Assembly: GCF_030381805.1 (NCBI RefSeq)
Contig: NZ_JAUDRH010000006.1
Location: forward strand, 124,001-188,000
Source: Chlorogloeopsis sp. ULAP01
GTDB taxonomy: Bacteria; Cyanobacteriota; Cyanobacteriia; Cyanobacteriales; Nostocaceae
Reading direction: 5' to 3'
Length of the DNA stretch: 64,000 nt
The notes under the pieces are model-generated. The model had not been told where the DNA came from, did no database searches, and worked only from the letters and a program-made list of their open reading frames with translations. Below, one piece after another: positions 46,368-54,977 of the stretch. The position numbers were made by a program, and so were the translations under genes. Each line of letters opens with the position of its first letter. Positions within the stretch are counted from its first letter, which is position 1.

Positions 46368-47702
46368 ATGCAATCTGAATTCAAATTTTTTCAAAACTGG
46401 TATCCTGTATTACCTATCGAAGATATTGATCCCCAACTGCCAACTGCTATAACGATTTTGGGAACTAATCTTGTGATCTGGAAACCAAAATCATCTGAAA
46501 CTTATCGAATATTTTTAGATCAATGTCCTCACCGTTTGGCTCCTTTAAGTGAAGGGCGTGTTGATGATCAGACGGGTAATCTAATGTGTAGTTATCATGG
46601 CTGGCAATTTGATTCTCAAGGAATATGTACCCACATTCCCCAGGCAGAAAATCCAGAACTGGTAACTAAAAATAAAAAAAATTTGTGTGCGGTGGCGTTA
46701 CCTTGTCGCCAACAAAATGATTTGCTGTGGGTTTGGCTCGATCCTCAATCTGCACAACAGGCAGACACTACACCATTACCTTTGTCACCTCAAATAAACG
46801 CCAGCAAAGGTTTTGTTTGGTCGTCTTTTGTACGTGATTTGGAATATGATTGGCAAACACTGGTTGAGAATGTGGCTGATCCGAGTCATGTTCCTTTTGC
46901 TCATCATGGAGTGCAGGGCGATCGCAACAAAGCAAAACCGATTCCAATTGAAATTGAGGAATCAACAGTGGATTTGATTGTGGCAACTACTTCTAGAGGT
47001 TTCCAAACCAAAATTACGTTTGAGCCACCTTGCCGTTTAGAATATGCTATTGGTTTTGGAAATGCAGGAAAGCAGATCGGACTAATTACTTACTGTATTC
47101 CAGTATCTCCGGGTAAGTCTAGAATTATAGCTCAGTTCTCCCGTAACTTTGCCAAAACGCTCCATTATCTCACTCCGCGTTGGTGGGATCATATTAAGAA
47201 CCGCAATATGGTTATTGATGGAGATATGATTCTTCTACATCAACAAGAGTACTTGCTCCAACAAAAACAATCAGTTGCGAGCTGGAAAAATGCTTACAAG
47301 TTGCCGACAAGTGCAGATCGCTTGGTAATTGAGTTTAGGAGTTGGTTTGATAAATATTGTCACGGTAGTTTACCGTGGAGCGAAGTTGGAATCAGTGTTC
47401 TAGAAAGCTTGAATATTAATGAAAGCCGCGAGGTAGTCTTGGATCGCTACAGCCAACACACCCGGCAGTGTAGTAGCTGTCGAGGTGCGCTGAAAGTCAT
47501 ACAGCGCCTGCAAGCTTTTCTTTTTGCGTACTTTGTGATGACTATTTCTGGGGTTGCCATACTTCCTGATACTCTGCGATTGAGGTTTGGTTTGCCTCTT
47601 GTTGCGATCGCATTACTCGGTTTGGTAGTTTATGGTTGGCTAAAGTTATGGCTGACTCCTAAATTTTATTTTGTTGATTACGTACACGCAAAACGAAATT
47701 AA
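46368..47702 (+). CDS. Rieske oxygenase of the pheophorbide a oxygenase / Tic55 family
   Basis: A 444-residue protein. I choose the ATG at 46368 (MQSEFKFFQNWYPVLPIEDI); the upstream in-frame 29 codons are repeat-like DNA (PNPQSL). The Rieske ligands are CPHRLAPLSEG and CSYHGW. The mononuclear iron site is VENVADPSHVPFAHHGVQG. The C-terminal quarter has the family CxxC (CSSCRGAL, about residue 370) and two hydrophobic segments, as in pheophorbide a oxygenase, PTC52 and Tic55. It probably acts on a tetrapyrrole at the thylakoid or envelope membrane. No reductase gene is adjacent. It differs from the soluble Rieske protein at 4405. Confidence 0.85.
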   Translation: MQSEFKFFQNWYPVLPIEDIDPQLPTAITILGTNLVIWKPKSSETYRIFLDQCPHRLAPLSEGRVDDQTGNLMCSYHGWQFDSQGICTHIPQAENPELVTKNKKNLCAVALPCRQQNDLLWVWLDPQSAQQADTTPLPLSPQINASKGFVWSSFVRDLEYDWQTLVENVADPSHVPFAHHGVQGDRNKAKPIPIEIEESTVDLIVATTSRGFQTKITFEPPCRLEYAIGFGNAGKQIGLITYCIPVSPGKSRIIAQFSRNFAKTLHYLTPRWWDHIKNRNMVIDGDMILLHQQEYLLQQKQSVASWKNAYKLPTSADRLVIEFRSWFDKYCHGSLPWSEVGISVLESLNINESREVVLDRYSQHTRQCSSCRGALKVIQRLQAFLFAYFVMTISGVAILPDTLRLRFGLPLVAIALLGLVVYGWLKLWLTPKFYFVDYVHAKRN

Positions 47703-47740
47703 AAGGGAACAGGGAACAGGAAACGAGGAACAGATATAGG

Positions 47741-47818
47741 ACTTACGCACCCAAGCGCGGAACTCTGATCTCTCCTAACCCCCTTTTTAAGGAGGTTGGG
47801 GGATCTGAGTGCGTAAGT
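47741..47818. repeat. Palindromic element, ACTTACGCAC type
   Basis: Perfect 10-base terminal inverted repeats, ACTTACGCAC at 47741-47750 and GTGCGTAAGT at 47809-47818. They enclose a second imperfect inverted repeat with CTAACCCCC and GGTTGGGGG. Only 78 bases long, with no gene. The form suits a non-autonomous, MITE-like cyanobacterial repeat. Confidence 0.7.
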
Positions 47819-47826
47819 TCTAAGAT

Positions 47827-47851
47827 AAAAAAGCCTCTCAGAGCGAGAGGC
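47827..47851 (-). terminator. Rho-independent terminator of the 1045-residue membrane protein gene
   Basis: On the minus strand a 7-base stem, GCCTCTC with GAGAGGC, is followed by six T residues, 45 bases past the stop of the gene at 47896. Clear intrinsic terminator. Confidence 0.85.
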
Positions 47852-47895
47852 TAGAACTAGATTCAGCGGAGACAGCTTAAATTTATTTACGCTAT

Positions 47896-50800
47896 TTACA
47901 GCACAAAAGCTACTGCTAGCGCCCCTGCCAATGCGGAGAATACTCCAGAGACGATCGCTGTAGCAAATAACCACCAAGCTGCTGATGCTGCGGCTTTGCG
48001 GGTTTCTTCAGCTTGGCGCTGTGCTTGGCGCTTGACTTCTTCTAAGCGTCGTTGGGCTTCTTGTTGGATGCGTTCTGCCCGTTGTAAGACACTATTACGT
48101 GCTCGTTCAATTTGCTCAACAATGCGGTTAGCATCTTCCTCAGAAATGTCATCACGAGAACTCAAGATTGCAACATATGTCTCGCGGTTAAAAGCAGATA
48201 GGCGATCGCGTAATGCTTCAAATCCTGCTTGCGGATCATCAAACACCTTACGCACATCCCGCTTGATACCATCGTAGTTGAGTTCCGGACGCTCTAAGGA
48301 GTTGAGGTAGTAGCGAATACGGGCAAAAATGCCGTCAAGTGCATCTTGAATGCGGCGCTGAATACCCCGCACTTGTTCGACAAAGTTATCGCGTACTGAC
48401 ACGATTGTATCTGCAATCCGGGCTGCTTCTTCATCACTGAGGTCTTCCCGCAGTTTTAACAGGGCGATAATCGTGTCACGATCAAAGTGGGAAAGGCGAT
48501 CGCCTAAACTTTCCATCCCCACGCGCGGATCGTGTAACAATAGGGACAAATCACGTTTAATACCTTCTGGGTTAAGTTCATCCTTACCAGTTCGCCGGAG
48601 ATATTCCTCCAGATAATCCTGGAAATTTTGTACTCTTTGCTGTGTCCGGGTGGCTAAACGGCGTGGTGCGCGTACAATGTTGCGGATCGAGTTTTGTACG
48701 GAATCGATGACTTGATTAACTTGCTCTTCACTTAAATCCTTTCGCTGACTGAGCAATTTTACTAAGGTATCTCGATCCACTTGCGATAAACGCCTGCGCA
48801 GGGCGATCGCTCCTTCTTTAGGATTTTCAAACAATCGATTCAAATCACGCTGAATGCCTTCTGGATTGAGTTCTTGTTTCCCAGTATTGCGCAGATAATC
48901 TGCAATTATGGTTGTGACAGAATCATACTGTTCTTTGGCTTTATCCACTACTGCTTGCGGCGCGTGGCGAACACTCTGCCACGATTCCTCTACAGTGTTG
49001 ATAATTTGATTTGCTTCATCTTCGCTCAAATCTTGTCGCTGACTAACTAATTTCACCAAAGTATCGCGATCAAAGCGAGATAAACGCGCCCTAATTGCCG
49101 CCATTCCAGCTTGTGGATCTTCTAGAAGTCTCTTTAATTCGGCTCTAATGGCGTTGGGATTTAGCTCATCTTTGCCGGTATTACGCAGATATGACTCTAA
49201 ATTTAACCACAGTGATTCTGCTTGATATTTTGCTTGATCTGCCAGTCCTTTCGATTCTACTAAGACGCGATCGCGCTGTCTTTCCAATTCGTCTAGAATT
49301 GCATCTGCTTCCTCTGGCTGAATATCATTGCGTGAAAGCAGTATCTCTCGCATCGATTGGCGATCAAATGCTGATAAGCGCCGGGAAAGAGTTTCATAAT
49401 CTGCGTCAGCATCTTCCAATAAAGGTTTGAAACTCTGCGGAATTCCTTCTGGAGTTAATTCTGATTTGGGGGTGACGAGTAAATAGCTCTCTACGCGGCG
49501 TTGCAAGTCTAGTGTTATCTCTCTTTCTTCCTCGGCAGTAACTGTGACTAACACCGACTGGCGAACAGTTTCCAAATTATCAGCAATTCGCTGGATTTCT
49601 GCTTGAGTTAAAAGACCGCGTTGTTGCAGGATGTTAACAAAATCGCTACGAGAAAGCCTTTCTAACTCCCGCCGTACTGTTCCTGGATCGGCAGCAGGAT
49701 CATAGATGACATCACGAAATTCTTGAGCAATTCTGTCCCCACTCAACTGCCAGGCATAGGTATTGAGCAGATAGTTTTCTACATCTGTACGAATAGGACT
49801 ATAAGGTTGCTTTGGTGTAGGCAATCCTAGCTTATCTGCTTGTTCAGTGGCTTTGTCTTTAGCTGTAGTCAAAATACCTAAGATTTTTTCTACATCTAAA
49901 TCTGACAAATCAGTGCGTCCTAAAACAATGCCAGTCAAAGCAGTTATCCCCTGTTGTAATGTCCGTTGGATCGGCCCTGGGGTTGCCTCCTGAGCTGCTT
50001 TTTCATCTGCTTGTTTTGCTGAACGCATTTCTGCCATCAACAAATCAACCTTACGGTTGAGTTCTTCTGTGTTTGTCTGTCCTGGCTGGAGAGACTTAAT
50101 ATAGTCAATCAATTCACCCATCCTGTCTTGGGGACGAGCCTGTCCTGCTACTGTCTGCTGCCAAACACTATATAAGGTATCAGCAATCCGCTTCACTTCT
50201 CGCTTAGAAAGGTCGGTACGGCTACTGACTAAGTTGATAAATGTTTCGCGATCAATGTTGCGAAGATCGCCGCTAGCAGCTATTTCCCTAACTTGAGGAT
50301 CACTAAGTAGATTTTCAAAGTCTTTGCGAATTTTTGAAAAATCTAGCTCTGGAGGGCGCACCATTTCTAGATAATCTTCTATTTGATCGCGCACACTACC
50401 AGGGTCGATCGCACTACCTAGCTCTCGACGTACCGCAGCCGCAGCAGCTTCGGCGGTTGCTACAACTTGCTGGTTCACAGCTTTTGCACCTAATGCGGCG
50501 GTAGCTGTACCCATAATCGCCTGCAAGCCAGAAGTTGCAGTGTTAATAATGTTACCAAGAAAAGAGCCTACAGTTGTGGAACTTACCCACACTAGCAACA
50601 AAAAGTAAGCACCCCAAATTACCAAACCTAGAATTGCTCCTAGCCCTGGACTAAAGATCACTAAACTAAGCTTGACCGCCAAAAAACAAGCGATCGCTAA
50701 AGCAATAGTCACCGTTACTAATGTCCAAAGTCCCACAGCAGTGCCTATTTTGCGGATCGTTCCGCCAAAACTACCAACTTCTGAACTGTCTGAATCCGAG

Positions 50801-51033
50801 CCGGATGGACGTCCCAAGTAAGAAATACCTGCTGCAACGGAAAGGTTCGTTAATACTAGCTGAATCGCAAAAGCCAGGATCACGCCAGAGAGTAAAGCGG
50901 TAAAAAAGCGTGGCCCCGCAGTCAGAACAGATGTTTGTGCTGGCGATACTGGTGCTGGCGGGTCTACTATAACTTGTGCTAGCCAAAACAGTGGTTTATT
51001 AAGTCCTAGCGTTATTTCCATACTCTGAAACAT
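47896..51033 (-). CDS. Large membrane protein with seven tandem helical repeats
   Basis: A 1045-residue protein. Three N-terminal hydrophobic segments lie at about residues 41-65, 97-125 and 128-152, and one at the extreme C-terminus (AAWWLFATAIVSGVFSALAG). In between are seven repeats of about 80-110 residues. Each has a pattern like YLRNTGKDELNPEGIKRDL, then a DP-x-x-G segment, RLSxFDRDTLVKLLSxR and DLSEEEANxI. Repeats 4-7 are the most regular. The C-terminal helix before the last membrane segment is a Gln/Arg/Glu coiled coil (RIQQEAQRRLEEVKRQAQ). GGAAGG precedes the ATG. I do not recognise a functional family. It is probably a thylakoid or plasma membrane scaffold with a long cytoplasmic or lumenal repeat domain. 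Confidence 0.85.
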   Translation of the reverse strand: MFQSMEITLGLNKPLFWLAQVIVDPPAPVSPAQTSVLTAGPRFFTALLSGVILAFAIQLVLTNLSVAAGISYLGRPSGSDSDSSEVGSFGGTIRKIGTAVGLWTLVTVTIALAIACFLAVKLSLVIFSPGLGAILGLVIWGAYFLLLVWVSSTTVGSFLGNIINTATSGLQAIMGTATAALGAKAVNQQVVATAEAAAAAVRRELGSAIDPGSVRDQIEDYLEMVRPPELDFSKIRKDFENLLSDPQVREIAASGDLRNIDRETFINLVSSRTDLSKREVKRIADTLYSVWQQTVAGQARPQDRMGELIDYIKSLQPGQTNTEELNRKVDLLMAEMRSAKQADEKAAQEATPGPIQRTLQQGITALTGIVLGRTDLSDLDVEKILGILTTAKDKATEQADKLGLPTPKQPYSPIRTDVENYLLNTYAWQLSGDRIAQEFRDVIYDPAADPGTVRRELERLSRSDFVNILQQRGLLTQAEIQRIADNLETVRQSVLVTVTAEEEREITLDLQRRVESYLLVTPKSELTPEGIPQSFKPLLEDADADYETLSRRLSAFDRQSMREILLSRNDIQPEEADAILDELERQRDRVLVESKGLADQAKYQAESLWLNLESYLRNTGKDELNPNAIRAELKRLLEDPQAGMAAIRARLSRFDRDTLVKLVSQRQDLSEDEANQIINTVEESWQSVRHAPQAVVDKAKEQYDSVTTIIADYLRNTGKQELNPEGIQRDLNRLFENPKEGAIALRRRLSQVDRDTLVKLLSQRKDLSEEQVNQVIDSVQNSIRNIVRAPRRLATRTQQRVQNFQDYLEEYLRRTGKDELNPEGIKRDLSLLLHDPRVGMESLGDRLSHFDRDTIIALLKLREDLSDEEAARIADTIVSVRDNFVEQVRGIQRRIQDALDGIFARIRYYLNSLERPELNYDGIKRDVRKVFDDPQAGFEALRDRLSAFNRETYVAILSSRDDISEEDANRIVEQIERARNSVLQRAERIQQEAQRRLEEVKRQAQRQAEETRKAAASAAWWLFATAIVSGVFSALAGALAVAFVL

Positions 51034-51537
51034 TTTATTTCCTTCCTCTAAGCCTTATGCTAGGTATAAAAAGTTACTAATTTTGCCAATCAACTTTTAC
51101 CTCTTTATCTGTAGCTATACCCAACTCTTTAGCTCAGAATCGTTGAAATTAGGCTCATAAGGCATCCATCGTAGGTCTGATACCTACATCCGGCATTGGA
51201 TATAAGTTTTTCTCGCTAATGCACTAGCTTTGTATCTGCTGTATTTGCTCAGTAATTTCACTTAAAATATAGTTAAAATTAATATTTGTTTAGTATTTTA
51301 TATTTTTATCACTCTCTTAAGGTACATTGTGGGGTTTAAAAAATACTTTGAGAATCGGCCATTAGAAGTGCCTATATTTTGTACCCATAGGAATACAGCA
51401 ACACAGTTATGGCTAGCTAAATTTAAGTTATGTAAAGAGCAGTTCCAAATAATAAGGTTTAGTTATTAGCAAACTCAAACTGACTAATAACTAATAGCGA
51501 CTAAAAAAGAGTCAGAAAATCTATTTTTGGGGGAACA
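51034..51537. other. Divergent promoter region between the repeat protein and hli genes
   Basis: About 500 AT-rich bases with no gene. Around 51419-51437 a partial match to the HLR1 site of the light-response regulator RpaB can be read on the minus strand (TTTACATA, two bases, then an imperfect second half). It is suggestive only. GGGGG precedes the first hli ATG at 51538. Confidence 0.35.
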
Positions 51538-51741
51538 ATGGAATCTCGTCCTTCTACTAATTTGCCACCCATTGCTACAGAGTATAACGGCAAAGACCGC
51601 AATGCTTTTCTGTTTGGCTGGAATCCTCAAGCTGAATTGTGGAATGGCCGTTTAGCAATGATTGGTTTTCTTGCTTATTTGCTGTGGGATTTAGCTGGTT
51701 ATAGCGTCCTACGTGATGTTTTGCACCTAATTGGTTATTAG
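51538..51741 (+). CDS. High-light-inducible protein (Hlip/SCP), copy 1
   Basis: A 67-residue one-helix member of the chlorophyll a/b-binding superfamily. The pigment-binding motif is AELWNGRLAMIGFLAYLL (residues about 32-49), whose ExxNxRxAM core binds chlorophyll. Hlips dissipate excess energy and carry chlorophyll during photosystem II assembly. It is the first of three tandem copies and differs most at the N-terminus (SRPSTNLPPIATEYNGKD). Confidence 0.93.
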   Translation: MESRPSTNLPPIATEYNGKDRNAFLFGWNPQAELWNGRLAMIGFLAYLLWDLAGYSVLRDVLHLIGY

Positions 51742-51851
51742 ATAACTTTTTTAGGTTAAACGTGAGGAAATTACACTCTTAACTCACATACATACAGACA
51801 AGATTAACTTTGCTTAGGTTGATCAATAAGAATTAGATTCTGGAGACAAAA

Positions 51852-52064
51852 ATGCAATCTAAAGAAACTCGTCCTTCTACTGATATACCACCAGTTGCTC
51901 AGGCTTACAACGGTGTTGACCGCAATGCTTTTCTGTTTGGTTTGAATCCTCAAGCCGAGTTGTGGAATGGCCGTTTAGCAATGATTGGTTTTCTGGCTTA
52001 TTTACTGTGGGATTTAGCTGGTTATAGTGTTCTGCGCGATGTATTACACATTGTTGGTTACTAA
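51852..52064 (+). CDS. High-light-inducible protein (Hlip/SCP), copy 2
   Basis: A 70-residue Hlip with the same ExxNxRxAM chlorophyll-binding helix. The N-terminus MQSKETRPSTDIPPVAQAYN is nearly identical to copy 3, so copies 2 and 3 are the most recent duplicates. GGAG lies before the ATG. It follows copy 1 by 110 bases. Confidence 0.93.
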   Translation: MQSKETRPSTDIPPVAQAYNGVDRNAFLFGLNPQAELWNGRLAMIGFLAYLLWDLAGYSVLRDVLHIVGY

Positions 52065-52107
52065 CTCTCAGTAAATACAAGACAGTTGATTTTGAAGGAG
52101 AAAAACA

Positions 52108-52320
52108 ATGCAATCTAATGAGACTCGTCCTTCTACTGATATACCACCAGTAGCAAAAGCTTACAACGGTGTTGACCGTAATGCATTTATCTTTGGCTTT
52201 AATCCCCAAGCCGAGTTATGGAATGGGCGTTTAGCAATGATTGGCTTCCTAGCTTATTTGCTATGGGATTTAGCTGGTTACAGTGTTTTGCGTGACGTAC
52301 TGCACTTCATTGGGTATTAA
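52108..52320 (+). CDS. High-light-inducible protein (Hlip/SCP), copy 3
   Basis: A 70-residue Hlip, 43 bases after copy 2, with AAGGAG before the ATG. It differs from copy 2 at only a few positions (K4N, Q17K, and FLFGLN to FIFGFN). A perfect hairpin at 52384-52410 follows and probably ends the hli transcript. Confidence 0.93.
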   Translation: MQSNETRPSTDIPPVAKAYNGVDRNAFIFGFNPQAELWNGRLAMIGFLAYLLWDLAGYSVLRDVLHFIGY

Positions 52321-52383
52321 TTCTTAAATAATAAGTGAGGAATGGTGAGTTTAACTCATTGTTCTTCACTTTTTGTATCACTC

Positions 52384-52410
52384 TCGTTACCAGGTTAAAC
52401 CTGGTAACGA
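52384..52410. terminator. Perfect hairpin between convergent hli and HMA genes
   Basis: A 13-base perfect palindromic pair, TCGTTACCAGGTT with AACCTGGTAACGA around one central base; a realistic fold has an 11-base stem and a 5-base loop. It lies between convergent genes, so it can terminate transcripts from both sides, although T-runs are short. Confidence 0.55.
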
Positions 52411-52442
52411 AAATTAAGACAGATATCAGTAGTTTTTTAAGG

Positions 52443-52637
52443 TTAAGCGATCATATATCCAGCGTTGGCGATCGCATTCTTAATTTCTGTTTCTGGTGCA
52501 TTAGTTTCCACTAACACAATTTTGGTTTTAGTATCTGCTTGCACAGTAGCGCTAGCATCTATTGCTTGAACTGCTTTAGTAATAGTATCAGCACAAGCAG
52601 AACAAGCCATATCAGGAACTTTTAGTTGCAGTGTCAT
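52443..52637 (-). CDS. Heavy-metal-associated (HMA) domain protein, copper-chaperone-like
   Basis: A 64-residue ferredoxin-like metal-binding domain with the MxCxxC motif as DMACSACADTIT near residues 9-20. Free-standing HMA proteins of this size (Atx1/CopZ type) carry Cu(I) to P-type ATPases. In cyanobacteria Atx1 supplies copper to thylakoid plastocyanin. No P-type ATPase is adjacent, so the partner is inferred. Confidence 0.9.
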   Translation of the reverse strand: MTLQLKVPDMACSACADTITKAVQAIDASATVQADTKTKIVLVETNAPETEIKNAIANAGYMIA

Positions 52638-52744
52638 AAGCTAAAATGATTTATCTATTACAGATTGAATTTTTAGCATTGCAGTTTTAAAATAATCATA
52701 AAATCTCCACTTAACTGGAGAGTCAAGAACAAATTTATAATTTG

Positions 52745-52821
52745 GTAGGGTGTATTAGGACGAAGTCCGTAACGCACCAAAATATTCTGAAGATGTGTTG
52801 CGCTTCGCTAACACATCCTAC
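52745..52821. repeat. Palindromic repeat, GTAGGGTG type (copy 2)
   Basis: About 77 bases bounded by GTAGGGTG and an imperfect complement ending in ATCCTAC. Internal segments resemble AACGCACC and GCGTTGGG-like repeats common in cyanobacterial genomes. Related copies are at 60558-60634 and partly at 71-120. Confidence 0.6.
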
Positions 52822-52896
52822 GCATATTTCAAAATATAAGATACAGAACCCCAACTTTTCTCAAAATTCAGGCTTCTTATAAGGCGCATATTAGGT

Positions 52897-54024
52897 TTAA
52901 TTTGGTGTCTGTGCTTTTGGTTTTGGCAGACGAAACCAAAATGACGAACCCCCCTGTGGACGAGGTGAATAATGAATTTCACCACCCCAGCGTTCTAGAG
53001 TAATACGGCAAAAATAAAGCCCAAGACCAATCCTACCTGGTTTAGTTTTACCTTGAGAAAACTTTTCAAATAAAGTCTCAACCATTTGTGGAGGTACACC
53101 GCTACCTTCATCATCTACTCTCACGAAAATATACTCACCATCTTGTTGTAAATCAATAATCACTACAGATTCTGGGGGACTGTAACGAAAGGCATTTTCT
53201 ACTAAATTAGTAATTACTCTGTCTAGGCGCGATTTGTCACCAACTACTCTCCAATCTGCTGTCCAATCAATATCAGGAGCGAGTCGCAGTTGCATTTTGT
53301 GAAGAGCAAAAGTGGGAGTTAAAAGTTGAATTACCTCCTGGGTACAAGTGAGTACATTTGGTGCTTGCTCGGCATCAACTGTAAAAGAATCTAGTGAATC
53401 TACTTCAGCAGAAAATGCATCCAATATTTCCCGAATCAGCATTTCTTGTTTAATAGTTTGTATTTTACCAATCTCTAAATGTTCTCTTCCTTTTGAAGTT
53501 AAGTTTTCAAAATCTAACAGTGCTAGACAGCAGTTTATCGCACTTAATTGTCCAGCTATATCATGTATAATACAGTGAATTAAAATTTCTTTTTTTTGAT
53601 TTTCTTTTAATAGATATTGATAGTCTAATGTATTTTCTCTAGCTTTTTGGATAAGGCTATGTTTCTCTTCATATTCTTCATCTAATAACTCAATCAAAAG
53701 TATCTTTTTATTATTTACAGAAAGCACAGTAGCTTCAAAATGATATTCTTGATTCAATAAATCTTGCTGATGCCATATACCAGATTTTAATTTTTTACTG
53801 TCATTTTTTAACCATACTTCTTCAGCATCAATTAAAAAGTTTTCTAAAAAAGGAAAATCTTCTTGAGGTATTAGTACTTCCATGTCCGGATGAACAGGAC
53901 GACGACAAAATTGTTGCAACCACTCTGGGGGAGTTCCAGTAAGTTTAAAACGTCCGGTATGTATCTGCTCTAATACCAGAATATTCAAGGTGGCAAAAAG
54001 ATTTGACGTAATCAAGTCACTCAT
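52897..54024 (-). CDS. Sensor histidine kinase
   Basis: A 375-residue cytoplasmic kinase with no membrane segment. The N-terminal 140 residues look PAS-like (PQEDFPFLENFLIDAEEVW). The phosphoacceptor region is IHCIIHDIAGQLSAI near residue 155. The ATPase part has the N box RVITNLVENAFRYSP, G1 DDEGSGVPPQ and G2 GRIGLGLYFCRIT. No response regulator is adjacent. It is the last gene of a cassette with a GTPase and an OmpA protein, 39 bases after the PAS-like gene, and probably receives their signal. Confidence 0.9.
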   Translation of the reverse strand: MSDLITSNLFATLNILVLEQIHTGRFKLTGTPPEWLQQFCRRPVHPDMEVLIPQEDFPFLENFLIDAEEVWLKNDSKKLKSGIWHQQDLLNQEYHFEATVLSVNNKKILLIELLDEEYEEKHSLIQKARENTLDYQYLLKENQKKEILIHCIIHDIAGQLSAINCCLALLDFENLTSKGREHLEIGKIQTIKQEMLIREILDAFSAEVDSLDSFTVDAEQAPNVLTCTQEVIQLLTPTFALHKMQLRLAPDIDWTADWRVVGDKSRLDRVITNLVENAFRYSPPESVVIIDLQQDGEYIFVRVDDEGSGVPPQMVETLFEKFSQGKTKPGRIGLGLYFCRITLERWGGEIHYSPRPQGGSSFWFRLPKPKAQTPN

Positions 54025-54063
54025 AATTTCTAGGCACCGTAATACTTGAGTCCATACTAAAAA

Positions 54064-54465
54064 TTATTGATTTAAAACTCTCGTTACTTTTTCTGGATTC
54101 AAAATAAAATCATTTACTTGTTGTTGAATAATTGAGAGTTGCATTTCGTCTAAAGTTGCATCTAAAAGTAAAACCCAATCTCCTTCCTCTGAAGGGAAAA
54201 TATGTACATCTGCACAAATTCCATATTCAGTTTTCATACGTGGTAAAAATAATGGGAAATCATCAAGTGGGAGCAGCCCTTCTAGAAAAAAAATCTGTTG
54301 GCCAACATCCTCACCTTTTTGAAGATTAGTAATACCGTATGCTGATAGTTTTCCGCCCCATGAGGACAAACAACCATCTTTTGTGACTAAAAGATAAGCT
54401 AGAGAACGAGTCTCTATCATTAAATTGATAAGATAATCATTAACAGATGCAGGGACATCTTGCAT
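54064..54465 (-). CDS. PAS-like small protein in the GTPase cassette
   Basis: A 133-residue protein. Its central segments (LAYLLVTKDGCLSSWGGKLS and DVGQQIFFLEGLLP) resemble a PAS-type sensor fold, and they echo the N-terminus of the kinase downstream (FPFLENFL). The ATG directly follows the GTPase stop, and GGAGG sits 5 bases ahead, so translation is coupled. There is no transmembrane segment. I infer a sensory or adaptor role between the GTPase and the kinase; no experimentally known relative comes to mind. Confidence 0.65.
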   Translation of the reverse strand: MQDVPASVNDYLINLMIETRSLAYLLVTKDGCLSSWGGKLSAYGITNLQKGEDVGQQIFFLEGLLPLDDFPLFLPRMKTEYGICADVHIFPSEEGDWVLLLDATLDEMQLSIIQQQVNDFILNPEKVTRVLNQ

Positions 54466-54963
54466 TTATCCCTCCAAGATTTTATGAGCAAGATTTTGAA
54501 AAGCTTCTTCTACACCTAAACCAGTTTTAGCACTAGTTTTAATTACATTCCAACCTTTTTGAAGTATTTTTTCAATTTCGGTATCTGTAATTTCCCATTC
54601 ATGTGTTAAATCCCATTTATTTAGTACAAGAATAAAAGGTACTTTCCCAATAGCATCTTCTACTCTTTTTTGTAAATATAAAGCTTTTTCTAAGGTATCT
54701 TTTCTAGTTCCATCTACCACTAATAAATAACCAGATGAACCTCGCAGATATGATATTTTTATTTTTTGAAATTCATCTTCTCCATATAAATCCCATAAAA
54801 TAAAGTTTATATTTTTATCTTGAATATTTATAAGTTTTTTATCAATTTTTACACCAACAGTAGTTTGATATTTTTCTGAAAATATACTGTAAACAAACCT
54901 CGACACTAAACTAGTTTTACCTGTAGCAAACGCACCCACCATACAAATTTTTTTCTGAAGCAT
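54466..54963 (-). CDS. Ras-like small GTPase
   Basis: A 165-residue Ras-superfamily protein. I use the ATG at 54963; an upstream TTG would overlap the OmpA stop. G1 P-loop: VGAFATGKTSLVSRF. G2/switch I: TTVGVKIDKKLI, like Rab TTIGVDF. G3: DLYGEDEF. G4: LNKWDLTHE. G5: TSAK. The glutamine that normally follows DxxG (Ras Q61) is a glutamate. The C-terminus lacks a prenylation motif. It follows the OmpA gene by 14 bases and abuts the PAS-like gene. Bacterial Ras-like proteins such as MglA act in polarity and motility with roadblock partners, and a similar role is possible here. Confidence 0.88.
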   Translation of the reverse strand: MLQKKICMVGAFATGKTSLVSRFVYSIFSEKYQTTVGVKIDKKLINIQDKNINFILWDLYGEDEFQKIKISYLRGSSGYLLVVDGTRKDTLEKALYLQKRVEDAIGKVPFILVLNKWDLTHEWEITDTEIEKILQKGWNVIKTSAKTGLGVEEAFQNLAHKILEG

Positions 54964-54977
54964 ATGTGAATAAGCCT

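Noticed and set aside
47699..47977. A 92-codon minus-strand frame
   Set aside because: It covers the palindromic element and terminator after the repeat protein and is explained by them.
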